DNA from: Mucilaginibacter roseus
GTDB lineage: Bacteria; Bacteroidota; Bacteroidia; Sphingobacteriales; Sphingobacteriaceae
Assembly: GCF_021215455.1 (NCBI RefSeq)
Contig: NZ_JAJPWV010000002.1
Span: 868,001 to 932,000 of the forward strand
Length of the DNA: 64,000 bases
Direction: 5' to 3'
Positions 52,995 through 60,869 of this stretch are shown in pieces (position 1 is the first letter of the stretch; every line of letters begins with the position of its first letter). The notes beneath the pieces are model-generated. The model did no database searches and was not told where the DNA came from. It was given only the letters and a program-made list of their open reading frames with translations. The position numbers and the translations under genes were made by a program.

Positions 52995-54002
52995 TTGCCG
53001 AAAGAACAGACACCATACAAACACATACTCATATGCCGCACGGATGCCATTGGCGATGTGGTGCTAACGCTGCCTATGTGCGGTTACATACGGTCCGTTT
53101 ATCCTGATGTCAAGATTTCATTTTTAGGGCGCACCTATACCAAACCAGTAATTGAAGCGTGCCGGGCGGTTAATGCATTTATTAATTACGACGACCTTTT
53201 AAAGCTGTCTTTTAGTGACCGGGCTAAAAGTTTGCAAACGTTGAATATCAATTGCGCTATTCATGTTTTTCCTAACAAAAAGGTAGCTAAGTTTATTAAA
53301 GCAGCAGGTATATCAACCCGTATCGGCACCACTAACCGTATATTCCATTGGTTTACCTGTAACAAGCTGGTTAAGCTGAGCCGAAAAAAGTCGGATTTGC
53401 ATGAAGCGCAGCTGAACATGGTTTTGCTTAAGCCGCTTGGCTTACCAGTATTACCGCTTGAACAAATACACCAGTACTACCAGTTTGAACCGACAGTTAC
53501 GGTGCCAGAAAAAATCAGCCCCCTGCTATCAACTGATAAATTTAACTTGATCCTTCACCCTAAATCGCACGGCAGCGGGGTTGAATGGCCGCTTGAAAGT
53601 TTTGAACAATTAATTGAGCTACTTCCTGCCGAGAAATTCAACATCTTCATCAGCGGCTCCGAAAAAGAAAAAAACATATTAGCTGATTGGATTGAAAAAC
53701 TGCCCGACCACGTAACAAATCTTACCGGCAAAATGGATTTGTATCAATTCGTCAGTTTTATACGTAATGCTGATGGGCTGGTAGCCTCCGGTACGGGGCC
53801 ATTGCATATTGCAGCGGCGTCAGGCATCAACACGTTGGGTTTATTCCCATGCGTTAGGCCTATACACCCGGAACGTTGGGCCCCATTAGGTAAAAGGGCC
53901 GGCTACCTGGAAAGCAACTCAGAAAACTTAAGCAGCATAACGCCGCAGGCGGTAGCTGATGTTATTATCAACTGGCAAAAATGGGCAGATCAAACATATT
54001 AG
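52995..54002 (+). CDS. family 9 glycosyltransferase (heptosyltransferase-like)
   Basis: 335 residues of the ADP-heptose:LPS heptosyltransferase superfamily: ILICRTDAIGDVVLTLPMCGYIRSVYP (about 11-37), ILHPKSHGSGVEWPLESFEQLIELL (about 177-201), LTGKMDLYQFVSFIRNADGLVASGTGPLHIAAASG (about 236-270, with the sugar-nucleotide-binding loop) and a late WAPLG. The frame opens at TTG 52971, but that lies in the promoter. The TTG at 52995 gives MPKEQTPYKHILICRTDAIG and is preferred. It overlaps the next GT gene by 22 bases. Probably adds a sugar to LPS core or another surface glycan. Confidence 0.85.
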   Translation: MPKEQTPYKHILICRTDAIGDVVLTLPMCGYIRSVYPDVKISFLGRTYTKPVIEACRAVNAFINYDDLLKLSFSDRAKSLQTLNINCAIHVFPNKKVAKFIKAAGISTRIGTTNRIFHWFTCNKLVKLSRKKSDLHEAQLNMVLLKPLGLPVLPLEQIHQYYQFEPTVTVPEKISPLLSTDKFNLILHPKSHGSGVEWPLESFEQLIELLPAEKFNIFISGSEKEKNILADWIEKLPDHVTNLTGKMDLYQFVSFIRNADGLVASGTGPLHIAAASGINTLGLFPCVRPIHPERWAPLGKRAGYLESNSENLSSITPQAVADVIINWQKWADQTY

Positions 54003-55042
54003 TTACACTCGACTCGATGCGTTATCCTAATACGGGCTTGTATTACTTTGGTAAAAGCCTTGGCGAGGCACTGCTCAGGCAAAATCAACAACGGTTTAAA
54101 CTCACCTACTTTTTAGACAAACACACTAAAGTTTTTGATGATACCGAAGCGAGCACCATGTACCTCAGAAAGTATCATAAGGCAATATTCTTCAACTACC
54201 GCAACATTGACCTTTTCCACTTTACAGATCAGTTTTCGCGGGTAAAACCGAAGCGTGTTTCGAGAAAAAAAATATTAACTATACACGATATTAATCAGGT
54301 GCATGAAAAAGACCTGAGCCCGGAAAAACTTAAAATTTACCTTGATAAATTGGGCGAGCGTATCGATTCGTGCGATAAGATAGTCACCATATCGCAATTT
54401 GCGGCAGATGATGTTTTGAGATTTTATCCTCATGTGAAAGATAAGCTTAGCGTGATATATAACGGTGCAGACAAGCTACTTGTAAAGCCTGGGCATCTGC
54501 CGGCGTATCAACCACCAAAACCTTTTCTGTTTACAATAGGTATAGTATCAGCCAAAAAGAACGCCCATGTTTTACCCGCCTTGTTGCAAAATAACGACAT
54601 GGAACTCGTTATTGCCGGTATTGAAACGCCCTATAAGGATGTAGTAATGGAACAGGCAAAAAAATTTAATTGTGCTGACCGTGTAAAAATTATAGGAACT
54701 ATTAATGATGATGACCGGTCATGGTATTATCAGCATTGTACAGCTTTTGTATTTCCATCAATAGCCGAAGGCTTTGGCTTGCCGGTTATTGAGGCCATGC
54801 ATTTTGGGAAGCCTGTGTTTGTATCCACCAGCACCTCGTTGCCTGAAGTAGCTGGGGATGCCGCCTACTATTTCAAAAGTTTTGAACCTGAAGATATGCA
54901 GCAAACTTTCGATCAAGGCATGGAAAATTTTGCATCAACCAACATGGCACAAAAAGCCATGCAACACGCCGCACGCTACAATTGGGATGACACGGCCAGA
55001 CAATACCTTGAATTATACGATAGATGCCTCAACAATAAATAA
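53981..55042 (+). CDS. family 4 glycosyltransferase
   Basis: 353 residues, GT-B fold. N-terminal Rossmann half: LVTLDSMRYPNTGLYYFGKSLGEALL (about 7-32). C-terminal nucleotide-sugar half: LFTIGIVSAKKNAHVLPALL (about 183-202), CTAFVFPSIAEGFGLPVIEAMHFGKPVFVSTSTSLPEVAGDAAYYF (about 252-297), with the E-x7-E motif EGFGLPVIE typical of retaining GT4 enzymes. Overlaps the GT9 gene by 22 bases, so translationally coupled. Confidence 0.9.
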   Translation: MGRSNILVTLDSMRYPNTGLYYFGKSLGEALLRQNQQRFKLTYFLDKHTKVFDDTEASTMYLRKYHKAIFFNYRNIDLFHFTDQFSRVKPKRVSRKKILTIHDINQVHEKDLSPEKLKIYLDKLGERIDSCDKIVTISQFAADDVLRFYPHVKDKLSVIYNGADKLLVKPGHLPAYQPPKPFLFTIGIVSAKKNAHVLPALLQNNDMELVIAGIETPYKDVVMEQAKKFNCADRVKIIGTINDDDRSWYYQHCTAFVFPSIAEGFGLPVIEAMHFGKPVFVSTSTSLPEVAGDAAYYFKSFEPEDMQQTFDQGMENFASTNMAQKAMQHAARYNWDDTARQYLELYDRCLNNK

Positions 55043-55089
55043 CACAGTGCTTAGTTATTAAAACTAACAGACATTTAACTAAATACTGT

Positions 55090-55097
55090 TAATTTTG
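55090..55097 (+). promoter_or_regulatory. -7 element of the MsbA-like gene
   Basis: TAATTTTG matches TAnnTTTG, 17 bases upstream of the ATG at 55115. No TTG at the expected distance. Confidence 0.4.
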
Positions 55098-55114
55098 CAC
55101 CCTTAAATTTTTTA

Positions 55115-56950
55115 ATGAAAACATATTTCAGGCTGCTCTCATTTGCTAAACCCATCGAGAAGTTTGCTATACCTTACATACTATACACCTTATTATACGT
55201 AATATTCAGCACGTCGGTATTGGCGCTGCTTGGCCCGCTGTTAAATACACTTTTTAACGTTAATGATTGCGCCCCCGAAAAGGTTGCCAAAGTAAGTAAG
55301 GATATTTCTACGTTTGACGTAGCCGGATGGTTTAAATTCTATCTAAATGATTTTGTTGAGAAACATGGTCAGTTTGGCGCCTTGCAATTTGTTTGCGCGG
55401 TTATAATGGCGGCGGTTATATTAGGTAATCTTTTCCGCTACCTGTCGCAGCGCACCATGGAAAATATGCGCATTCATACGCTGCTTAAAATACGTAAGGC
55501 GGTGTTTGACAACGTGATTAACCTGCACCTTGGCTACTTCAGCAATGAGCGTAAAGGTGATATCATTTCAAAGATAGCATCAGAAGTTCAAACCGTGCAA
55601 TTTACGGTTACCGGCACGCTACAGGTTATTTTTAAAGAACCTTTGCTGCTGATTGCGTACTTAGTTGTACTGTTCTCCACATCAGTAAAACTAACATTAA
55701 TATCATTACTGGTGATACCTATTGCCGGGTTTATCATATCGCGAATTGTAAAAAAACTCAGGTCTCAGGCTGTCGAGGCTCAAAGCTCTTACGCCAACAT
55801 GGTTAGCTATCTTGATGAAGCATTATCGGGCATCAAGATCATTAAAGCTTTCAATGCAACAAACTTTATAATTAAGCGCTTCGACGACGAAAATATTCGC
55901 TATTCAAAAATAGGCAAGGCCATGTCTCGCAGGCAACAGCTCGCCTCGCCGGTATCTGAAGCGCTTTCTATTATCATGATCTCGTTTATTGTGTTATACG
56001 GTGGCTACCTGCTTTTCAATAATGAGTCTGAGCTTACTCCGGGCCAATTCATCGCCTATATTGCCTTATTTTCACAACTAATGCGTCCGGCCAAAGCTTT
56101 GGGCGACTCATTTAGCAATATTCATACAGGGCTGGTTGCCGGCGAGCGGGTACTTGCACTGATAGATGAAAAGCCACAGATAACCGATGCCCCCGATGCA
56201 GTTGCCGTAACCGAATTTAACGAAGGTATACACCTTAACAATGTAAGCTTTGCCTATAATGAACGGACTGTTTTAAAGAACATAAACCTAACAGTTCCAA
56301 AAGGCAAAACAGTTGCGCTGGTTGGCCCATCGGGTGGTGGTAAATCAACCATGATGGATTTATTGCCACGTTTTATTGAGCCGAAAGAGGGTGATATTTT
56401 GATTGACGATAACAACATCAAACAAGTTAAAACCGATTCGCTCCGCGCGTTAATGGGGATTGTTAATCAGGAATCTATATTGTTTAACGATACCATATTT
56501 AATAATATCGCCTTCGGCAAAACCGGCGTTTCGCAGCAAGAGGTAGAAGCAGCGGCACGTATTGCCAATGCCCATAACTTTATAATGGATACCGAAAATG
56601 GTTATCAAACCAATATTGGCGACAGGGGCGTAAAACTTTCAGGCGGGCAAAGGCAGCGCATTAGTATCGCCCGCGCGGTATTGAACAATCCACCGATCAT
56701 GCTGCTTGACGAGGCTACCTCGGCGCTGGATACCGAATCAGAAAAACTGGTACAGGATGCGTTGAACAACCTGATGAAAAACCGCACATCACTAATTATA
56801 GCGCACCGCTTAAGCACCATACAAAATGCCGATATAATTGTGGTGCTTGAAGAAGGCCGTATTGTTGAACAAGGCAGCCATGCCGAACTGATTGAGCACA
56901 ACGGACTTTACCGCAAGCTGATCGATATGCAAACTTTTAACGCTGATTAG
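55115..56950 (+). CDS. MsbA-like ABC exporter (fused permease and ATPase)
   Basis: 611 residues: six-helix exporter membrane domain (about 15-340), then ATPase with Walker A GPSGGGKST (about 406-414), Q-loop NQESILFNDTIFNNIAFG, signature LSGGQRQRISIARA (about 508-521), Walker B IMLLDEATSALD and H-loop IAHRLSTI. Homodimeric half-transporters of this type flip lipid A-core (MsbA) or other lipid-linked glycans. The glycosyltransferase neighbours favour such a role. Its end overlaps the convergent GT4 gene by 14 bases. Confidence 0.9.
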   Translation: MKTYFRLLSFAKPIEKFAIPYILYTLLYVIFSTSVLALLGPLLNTLFNVNDCAPEKVAKVSKDISTFDVAGWFKFYLNDFVEKHGQFGALQFVCAVIMAAVILGNLFRYLSQRTMENMRIHTLLKIRKAVFDNVINLHLGYFSNERKGDIISKIASEVQTVQFTVTGTLQVIFKEPLLLIAYLVVLFSTSVKLTLISLLVIPIAGFIISRIVKKLRSQAVEAQSSYANMVSYLDEALSGIKIIKAFNATNFIIKRFDDENIRYSKIGKAMSRRQQLASPVSEALSIIMISFIVLYGGYLLFNNESELTPGQFIAYIALFSQLMRPAKALGDSFSNIHTGLVAGERVLALIDEKPQITDAPDAVAVTEFNEGIHLNNVSFAYNERTVLKNINLTVPKGKTVALVGPSGGGKSTMMDLLPRFIEPKEGDILIDDNNIKQVKTDSLRALMGIVNQESILFNDTIFNNIAFGKTGVSQQEVEAAARIANAHNFIMDTENGYQTNIGDRGVKLSGGQRQRISIARAVLNNPPIMLLDEATSALDTESEKLVQDALNNLMKNRTSLIIAHRLSTIQNADIIVVLEEGRIVEQGSHAELIEHNGLYRKLIDMQTFNAD

Positions 56951-58175
56951 ACTGTACAACATAATCAACTGCCTTAATAATTTTGTTGATTACTACATGC
57001 CAGGTGTAATTTTCAGCAACATATCGTTTTGCGTTTAAAGCGAGTTTTTCTCTATCTAAAGCCGGATCAATTGCCGCATCAAGGGCCTCGTTGAAGCTTT
57101 GCTGATCGTGGTATAAAAATCCGGCCTTGCTATTATTTATATGATCCTTTAACACCTCGCTGTGCTCATTAGCTATCACCGGGATACCCTGCGCCATGCT
57201 TTCAAGCGTCACCAGCGAAAGGCTTTCGTAAATAGATGGTATAATAAGCGCCTGTGCATCACAAAGCAAACGCAGCTTCAACTCCTCACTTACAAAGCCG
57301 GTGTAAATAATATCCGGGTGTTGAATAAGCTCCATAAAAGCACGGCCAACAAATACCAGTTTTACATCATTCTGGTTATGAGTTTTATAATTTATAAAAT
57401 ACTGAGCAAGCTCATTACATTGCTTTGCTGTTTCGATACGGCCTATATAGACGAAGTAATTGCCTTTAACTAATTGCTCATGGTCGTCTGTAAATAGTGA
57501 TAGTTTCTTTTCAGTAATGCCTACACCAACAATATCAGCGTATATATCACTATTGTTAAAAAGCTTGTTAACAAACTTTTGCTCGCTTAATGTATTATAC
57601 AAAATGGCTTTAGGCTGTTTAAACAGTAGCCTGTATAAATGCATATATATCGGCGGTTCGTCATGTGCTGTAGGTATAAATATCGCTTTATCCTTTACAG
57701 CAGCCATCCCTTTTGCGGTAGGATAATACAGATAGGTAAAAAAAATAAAGGCATCGGCAGTTGCTATATTACCTTTTATGTAATTAACTAAATTTGGCAG
57801 GTAAGGCCCTTGCTCCTTTATCCATTCAGTTTCATAATACCGTTGAAAAAGCATATCGTAAACTGGCAGCAATCCGGTTAATTTAAGCCATTTCAGCTTT
57901 TTGTTCCGCTTGTTAAGTTTTTTGTTGAGCCAGGCAATACGGCTGTAATCAGGCGTGCGGGGTACAGCAAACCGGGTTATTTTAACCCCATTTAAATAGC
58001 TCTCTCCCGCCGGATACTCGTTGGCCCATGTAACATAATCTTTGGCACATGAGGTAAGTATTTGCACATCATACAATTCGGCTAACCGTTCAGCGAGCAT
58101 GCGGCAATGTACTTCGGCACCACCATTAACCTCTGCACCATAGCGCTGTATAACGAATACGACCTTATTTTTCAT
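56937..58175 (-). CDS. family 4 glycosyltransferase
   Basis: 412 residues, GT-B fold: VVFVIQRYGAEVNGGAEVHCRMLAERLAELYDVQIL (about 4-39) with the donor/acceptor glycine loop; YFVYIGRIETAKQCNELAQYF (about 248-268); VKLVFVGRAF; and AQALIIPSIYESLSLVTLESMAQGIPVIANEHSEVL (about 315-350) with E-x7-E. Sits 11 bases after a GT2 gene on the same strand. AT-richer than the housekeeping genes around it. Confidence 0.9.
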   Translation of the reverse strand: MKNKVVFVIQRYGAEVNGGAEVHCRMLAERLAELYDVQILTSCAKDYVTWANEYPAGESYLNGVKITRFAVPRTPDYSRIAWLNKKLNKRNKKLKWLKLTGLLPVYDMLFQRYYETEWIKEQGPYLPNLVNYIKGNIATADAFIFFTYLYYPTAKGMAAVKDKAIFIPTAHDEPPIYMHLYRLLFKQPKAILYNTLSEQKFVNKLFNNSDIYADIVGVGITEKKLSLFTDDHEQLVKGNYFVYIGRIETAKQCNELAQYFINYKTHNQNDVKLVFVGRAFMELIQHPDIIYTGFVSEELKLRLLCDAQALIIPSIYESLSLVTLESMAQGIPVIANEHSEVLKDHINNSKAGFLYHDQQSFNEALDAAIDPALDREKLALNAKRYVAENYTWHVVINKIIKAVDYVVQSNQR

Positions 58176-58186
58176 CGCAATAACTA

Positions 58187-58840
58187 TCAGCTATGTGGTA
58201 TGGTATCATACAGATCGTTTTGCTTTTCCTGCCGATCAATACTTTTAACATGCCAAAGGCAATTATTTTCATCAGCAGGTATATAGTATGCGCGTTTAAA
58301 ACCGGTCAATCCTTCATGAACCCTGTTTATCCACTTAATGGCCCCATTTAATTTAAATACACGTAACTGATGGTCGGGAAAGTTAACGTATCCTTTTTCA
58401 TTTAGCTTCCAGTTCCATTTTTGTATGTGATCTGGAGTCAATCCATCTACTATATTTATCCTTGGCACTAAAAAGCAATCGTATTTACACTTTCTGAAAA
58501 TTATTTTCTTTATTGATTCAACTAAATGTTGCTGCGGCAACTCATCTGCATCTATCTGAAACAGATATTTGCATTTGGCATACTCTATCAAATTGTTTTT
58601 AAAAGTAGCGAAATCGCTATTTAAACGAGCCTCGATATGCTTTATACGATCTTTGTATCGATTTATAACCTTTGTAGTCGCTTCATCTTTTTGGGTCACA
58701 TCCTGCAGAACGATTATCTCATCGTTATTATCAATATTGGACGTCAAAAAACCAAGCAATTTATCAAGTTCCTGATGTTCGTTATGCACAGTTATACCGT
58801 AACTGATGCTTACAAAAAGTTTATGAATATTGAATAGCAT
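58187..58840 (-). CDS. family 2 glycosyltransferase (WaaE/KdtX-like)
   Basis: 217 residues, GT-A fold: SYGITVHNEHQELDKLLGFL (about 13-32), then DDEIIVLQDVTQKDEATTKVI and the metal-binding LFQIDADELPQQHLVESI (about 94-111). FPDHQLRVFKLNGAIKWINRVHEGLTGF (about 148-175) recalls the short WaaE/KdtX group acting on LPS core. Its ATG overlaps the previous GT2 stop by one base (TAATG), so translation is coupled. Confidence 0.87.
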   Translation of the reverse strand: MLFNIHKLFVSISYGITVHNEHQELDKLLGFLTSNIDNNDEIIVLQDVTQKDEATTKVINRYKDRIKHIEARLNSDFATFKNNLIEYAKCKYLFQIDADELPQQHLVESIKKIIFRKCKYDCFLVPRINIVDGLTPDHIQKWNWKLNEKGYVNFPDHQLRVFKLNGAIKWINRVHEGLTGFKRAYYIPADENNCLWHVKSIDRQEKQNDLYDTIPHS

Positions 58841-60012
58841 TAGCGGCGGTTTATAAGCGTATGTTCTAAATTTCGAAGTTGTTTTATTTCGATTGTTAAG
58901 TTAGCCCGTTTAAACTTAAAATTACTTTTTCCGATAAGTTTCTCAAAGAAACCCAGCTTTTTATTAGCGCGGCGTGTTATTATTTCGTTTAAATAACGAA
59001 TTGCATTATAGCTATCATCAGTAAAGCGGCTACCGTCAATATTTACCAACATATCGTTATTTTTCTCGGCTTGTAAAGGCTTTATACGGGTGTTCAGGTC
59101 AAAAGCTGTATTGGGCTGTTCGCTTAATATATAACCATTGGCATCATGATCGGTATAAACGCTTGTACAAAAGGGCTCAATCTTTCGCAATAAATCGTCA
59201 GTTCCATTTTTTAATATGAAGCCCAAATTATATTTATGTTTAATTGGTGATGAATTTAAAAAACCCCATTTCCTTGTGAAGTTTCTATTAGAGTTTTCCT
59301 CGATTAGTTTTGTACGATCCTTGTACTCATCAGATGATCTGGATGTTTTACTTACAAAATGGTAGCATATAGCATTATGCGATACTATTGTTTTTAAACC
59401 AAGTAATTTTAGCCTCAGTATTAGATCATCATCCTCACAGAACATGGGGTTGTATAGAGGATCTAAGCCACCTATTTCTAACAACACTTTTCGAAATACA
59501 CATAAAAAAAATGTTAAATCAGATGGTTCTCCATTTACATTATTGGTTTGCTGTAGTTCTCTAACAAAGCTATACAAGTATGCAATGTTCTGATTTTCTA
59601 TATTGTCGCCAAAATCTTTTATAATTTTTCCAGGCCGCTCATGCCCGGCAAATATAGGTGGCTCTATTGTAGTATAGGTTATTACTGTATCTTCTGCGAT
59701 TAATTGTTCAAGACTTTCAATAAACCCCGGAGCAAGTATCATATCATTATGTGCATAAGCTACATAATCCTTAGTTGCTAATTCAGTACACTTATTAAAC
59801 GTGTCTGAAAACGTTTTTTGCTCTGCTGAATAATGATATACAAGGTATGGGTCGTTCAATCCGTCAAGCCATTCATGTGTACCATCAGTACTGCCATAGC
59901 TAACAAAAACTATTTCAACTTCAGGATAAATGGCCCGTGTAGTGTGATAAAAGTTCTTACTATAATCCAGATTGTTTTTTAAACCTACAAGCAGCGAGAT
60001 ATTATTTTTCAT
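58840..60012 (-). CDS. family 2 glycosyltransferase
   Basis: 390 residues, GT-A fold: NISLLVGLKNNLDYSKNFYHTT (about 3-24), VEIVFVSYGSTDGTHEWLDGL (about 30-50), metal-binding region YVAYAHNDMILAPGFIESLEQLI (about 84-106), and MFCEDDDLILRLKLLGLKTIVSH (about 191-213), the catalytic-base motif of GT2. A C-terminal extension (about 240-390) is of unknown role. The frame is open to 60210, overlapping the upstream gene antiparallel to nothing conserved; ATG 60012 gives the family start. A terminator hairpin ends about 8 bases before this ATG. Confidence 0.85.
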   Translation of the reverse strand: MKNNISLLVGLKNNLDYSKNFYHTTRAIYPEVEIVFVSYGSTDGTHEWLDGLNDPYLVYHYSAEQKTFSDTFNKCTELATKDYVAYAHNDMILAPGFIESLEQLIAEDTVITYTTIEPPIFAGHERPGKIIKDFGDNIENQNIAYLYSFVRELQQTNNVNGEPSDLTFFLCVFRKVLLEIGGLDPLYNPMFCEDDDLILRLKLLGLKTIVSHNAICYHFVSKTSRSSDEYKDRTKLIEENSNRNFTRKWGFLNSSPIKHKYNLGFILKNGTDDLLRKIEPFCTSVYTDHDANGYILSEQPNTAFDLNTRIKPLQAEKNNDMLVNIDGSRFTDDSYNAIRYLNEIITRRANKKLGFFEKLIGKSNFKFKRANLTIEIKQLRNLEHTLINRR

Positions 60013-60015
60013 GCA

Positions 60016-60059
60016 AAAAGGGTTTATAAGCAGCGCTTGTTCAGCGCTGCTTATAAACC
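60016..60059 (-). terminator. strong terminator abutting the GT2 start codon
   Basis: Sixteen-base perfect arms (60021-60036 and 60044-60059), 7-base loop, followed on the minus strand by CTTTTT (60021-60016). It terminates the barrel-protein gene ending at 60074 and lies 3 bases before the GT2 ATG (60012), so it may double as an attenuator. Confidence 0.85.
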
Positions 60060-60073
60060 AAAAGTACACCTTT

Positions 60074-60748
60074 TTACCTGAACTTAAAGCCCAGGCCAAT
60101 CTGCCAAACCTGGTTACGGTAGTCGGGGATGTTTGAGTAACGTTCGGTGTTGCTGTCCTGCAGGTCAATAGTGTAACGGGCATGCAAATCAACCGTGCGG
60201 TTAAGGTCAATACTTAGGCCAACCACGCCACCTACAAGCGTTTTGTTACCTTCGTAATCATACCTTTCTTCAACAACGGTGGCAAAATCATTACGGTAAA
60301 TATTTTTTGATGATACCAGGAACGACAGTTGCGGACCAATCACAAAGTTTAGCCCCGGTGTAAGTTTTAGCTTAGCCAGCAAGGGTACATCAATAAAATT
60401 ATTACGCTGCTTAAAATCGCCGTCAATAGTTTGTGCGCTGAACCCTTTTTGCGACCACAGCACCTCAGGCGCGAATGATAGCGGATAGGCAATCGGCACG
60501 TCAAGCGTGAAACCCAGGTTGGCGCCGGCAATGGTGTTGGTTGTCCAGTCAGAGTTATAGGCATCCACCGTGTTGGCAATATTCAGGCCACCTTTAAAAC
60601 CTGCGGTTACCTGGTAAAAGTCGTTGTGGCGGCGCTGGTTGTTATAATAACCTGGCGGCGGGCGGCGAACCGGTTTACGGCGGTAATATTGGGCGCTAAC
60701 ATCGCCTGCTATCAGCAAGCATATGGCAATAAATAAAAATTTTTTCAT
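60074..60748 (-). CDS. outer-membrane beta-barrel protein (porin-family)
   Basis: 224 residues: signal peptide (to about 20, DVSAQ), a basic Arg/Pro/Tyr/Asn-rich linker (YYRRKPVRRPPPGYYNNQRRHN, about 21-42), then an eight-stranded-type barrel from QVTAGFKGGLNIANT to the C-terminal QVWQIGLGFKFR. This is the common Bacteroidota PF13568-like barrel; function unknown. Single gene with its own terminator. The upstream region has a small palindrome GGTTTTAC (60763-60770) / GTAAAACC (60779-60786). Confidence 0.85.
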   Translation of the reverse strand: MKKFLFIAICLLIAGDVSAQYYRRKPVRRPPPGYYNNQRRHNDFYQVTAGFKGGLNIANTVDAYNSDWTTNTIAGANLGFTLDVPIAYPLSFAPEVLWSQKGFSAQTIDGDFKQRNNFIDVPLLAKLKLTPGLNFVIGPQLSFLVSSKNIYRNDFATVVEERYDYEGNKTLVGGVVGLSIDLNRTVDLHARYTIDLQDSNTERYSNIPDYRNQVWQIGLGFKFR

Positions 60749-60835
60749 CTTTAAAACTTGTTGGTTTTACAACATAGAGTAAAACCGCGCGCGAAGGTTT
60801 ATTCGTAACTAAAAAATTGAACAGTGGCAAAACAA

Positions 60836-60865
60836 TTGATAGGATTAGCAGATTAATTACATTTG
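60836..60865 (+). promoter_or_regulatory. promoter of the GH3 gene, probably leaderless
   Basis: TTG (60836-60838), 19 bases, TACATTTG (60858-60865), a full consensus. The ATG at 60870 is 4 bases further. Confidence 0.6.
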
Positions 60866-60869
60866 AGCT

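Noticed and set aside
56605..56901. 98-residue minus-strand ORF in the MsbA-like ATPase domain
   Set aside because: Antisense shadow of conserved Walker/signature motifs.
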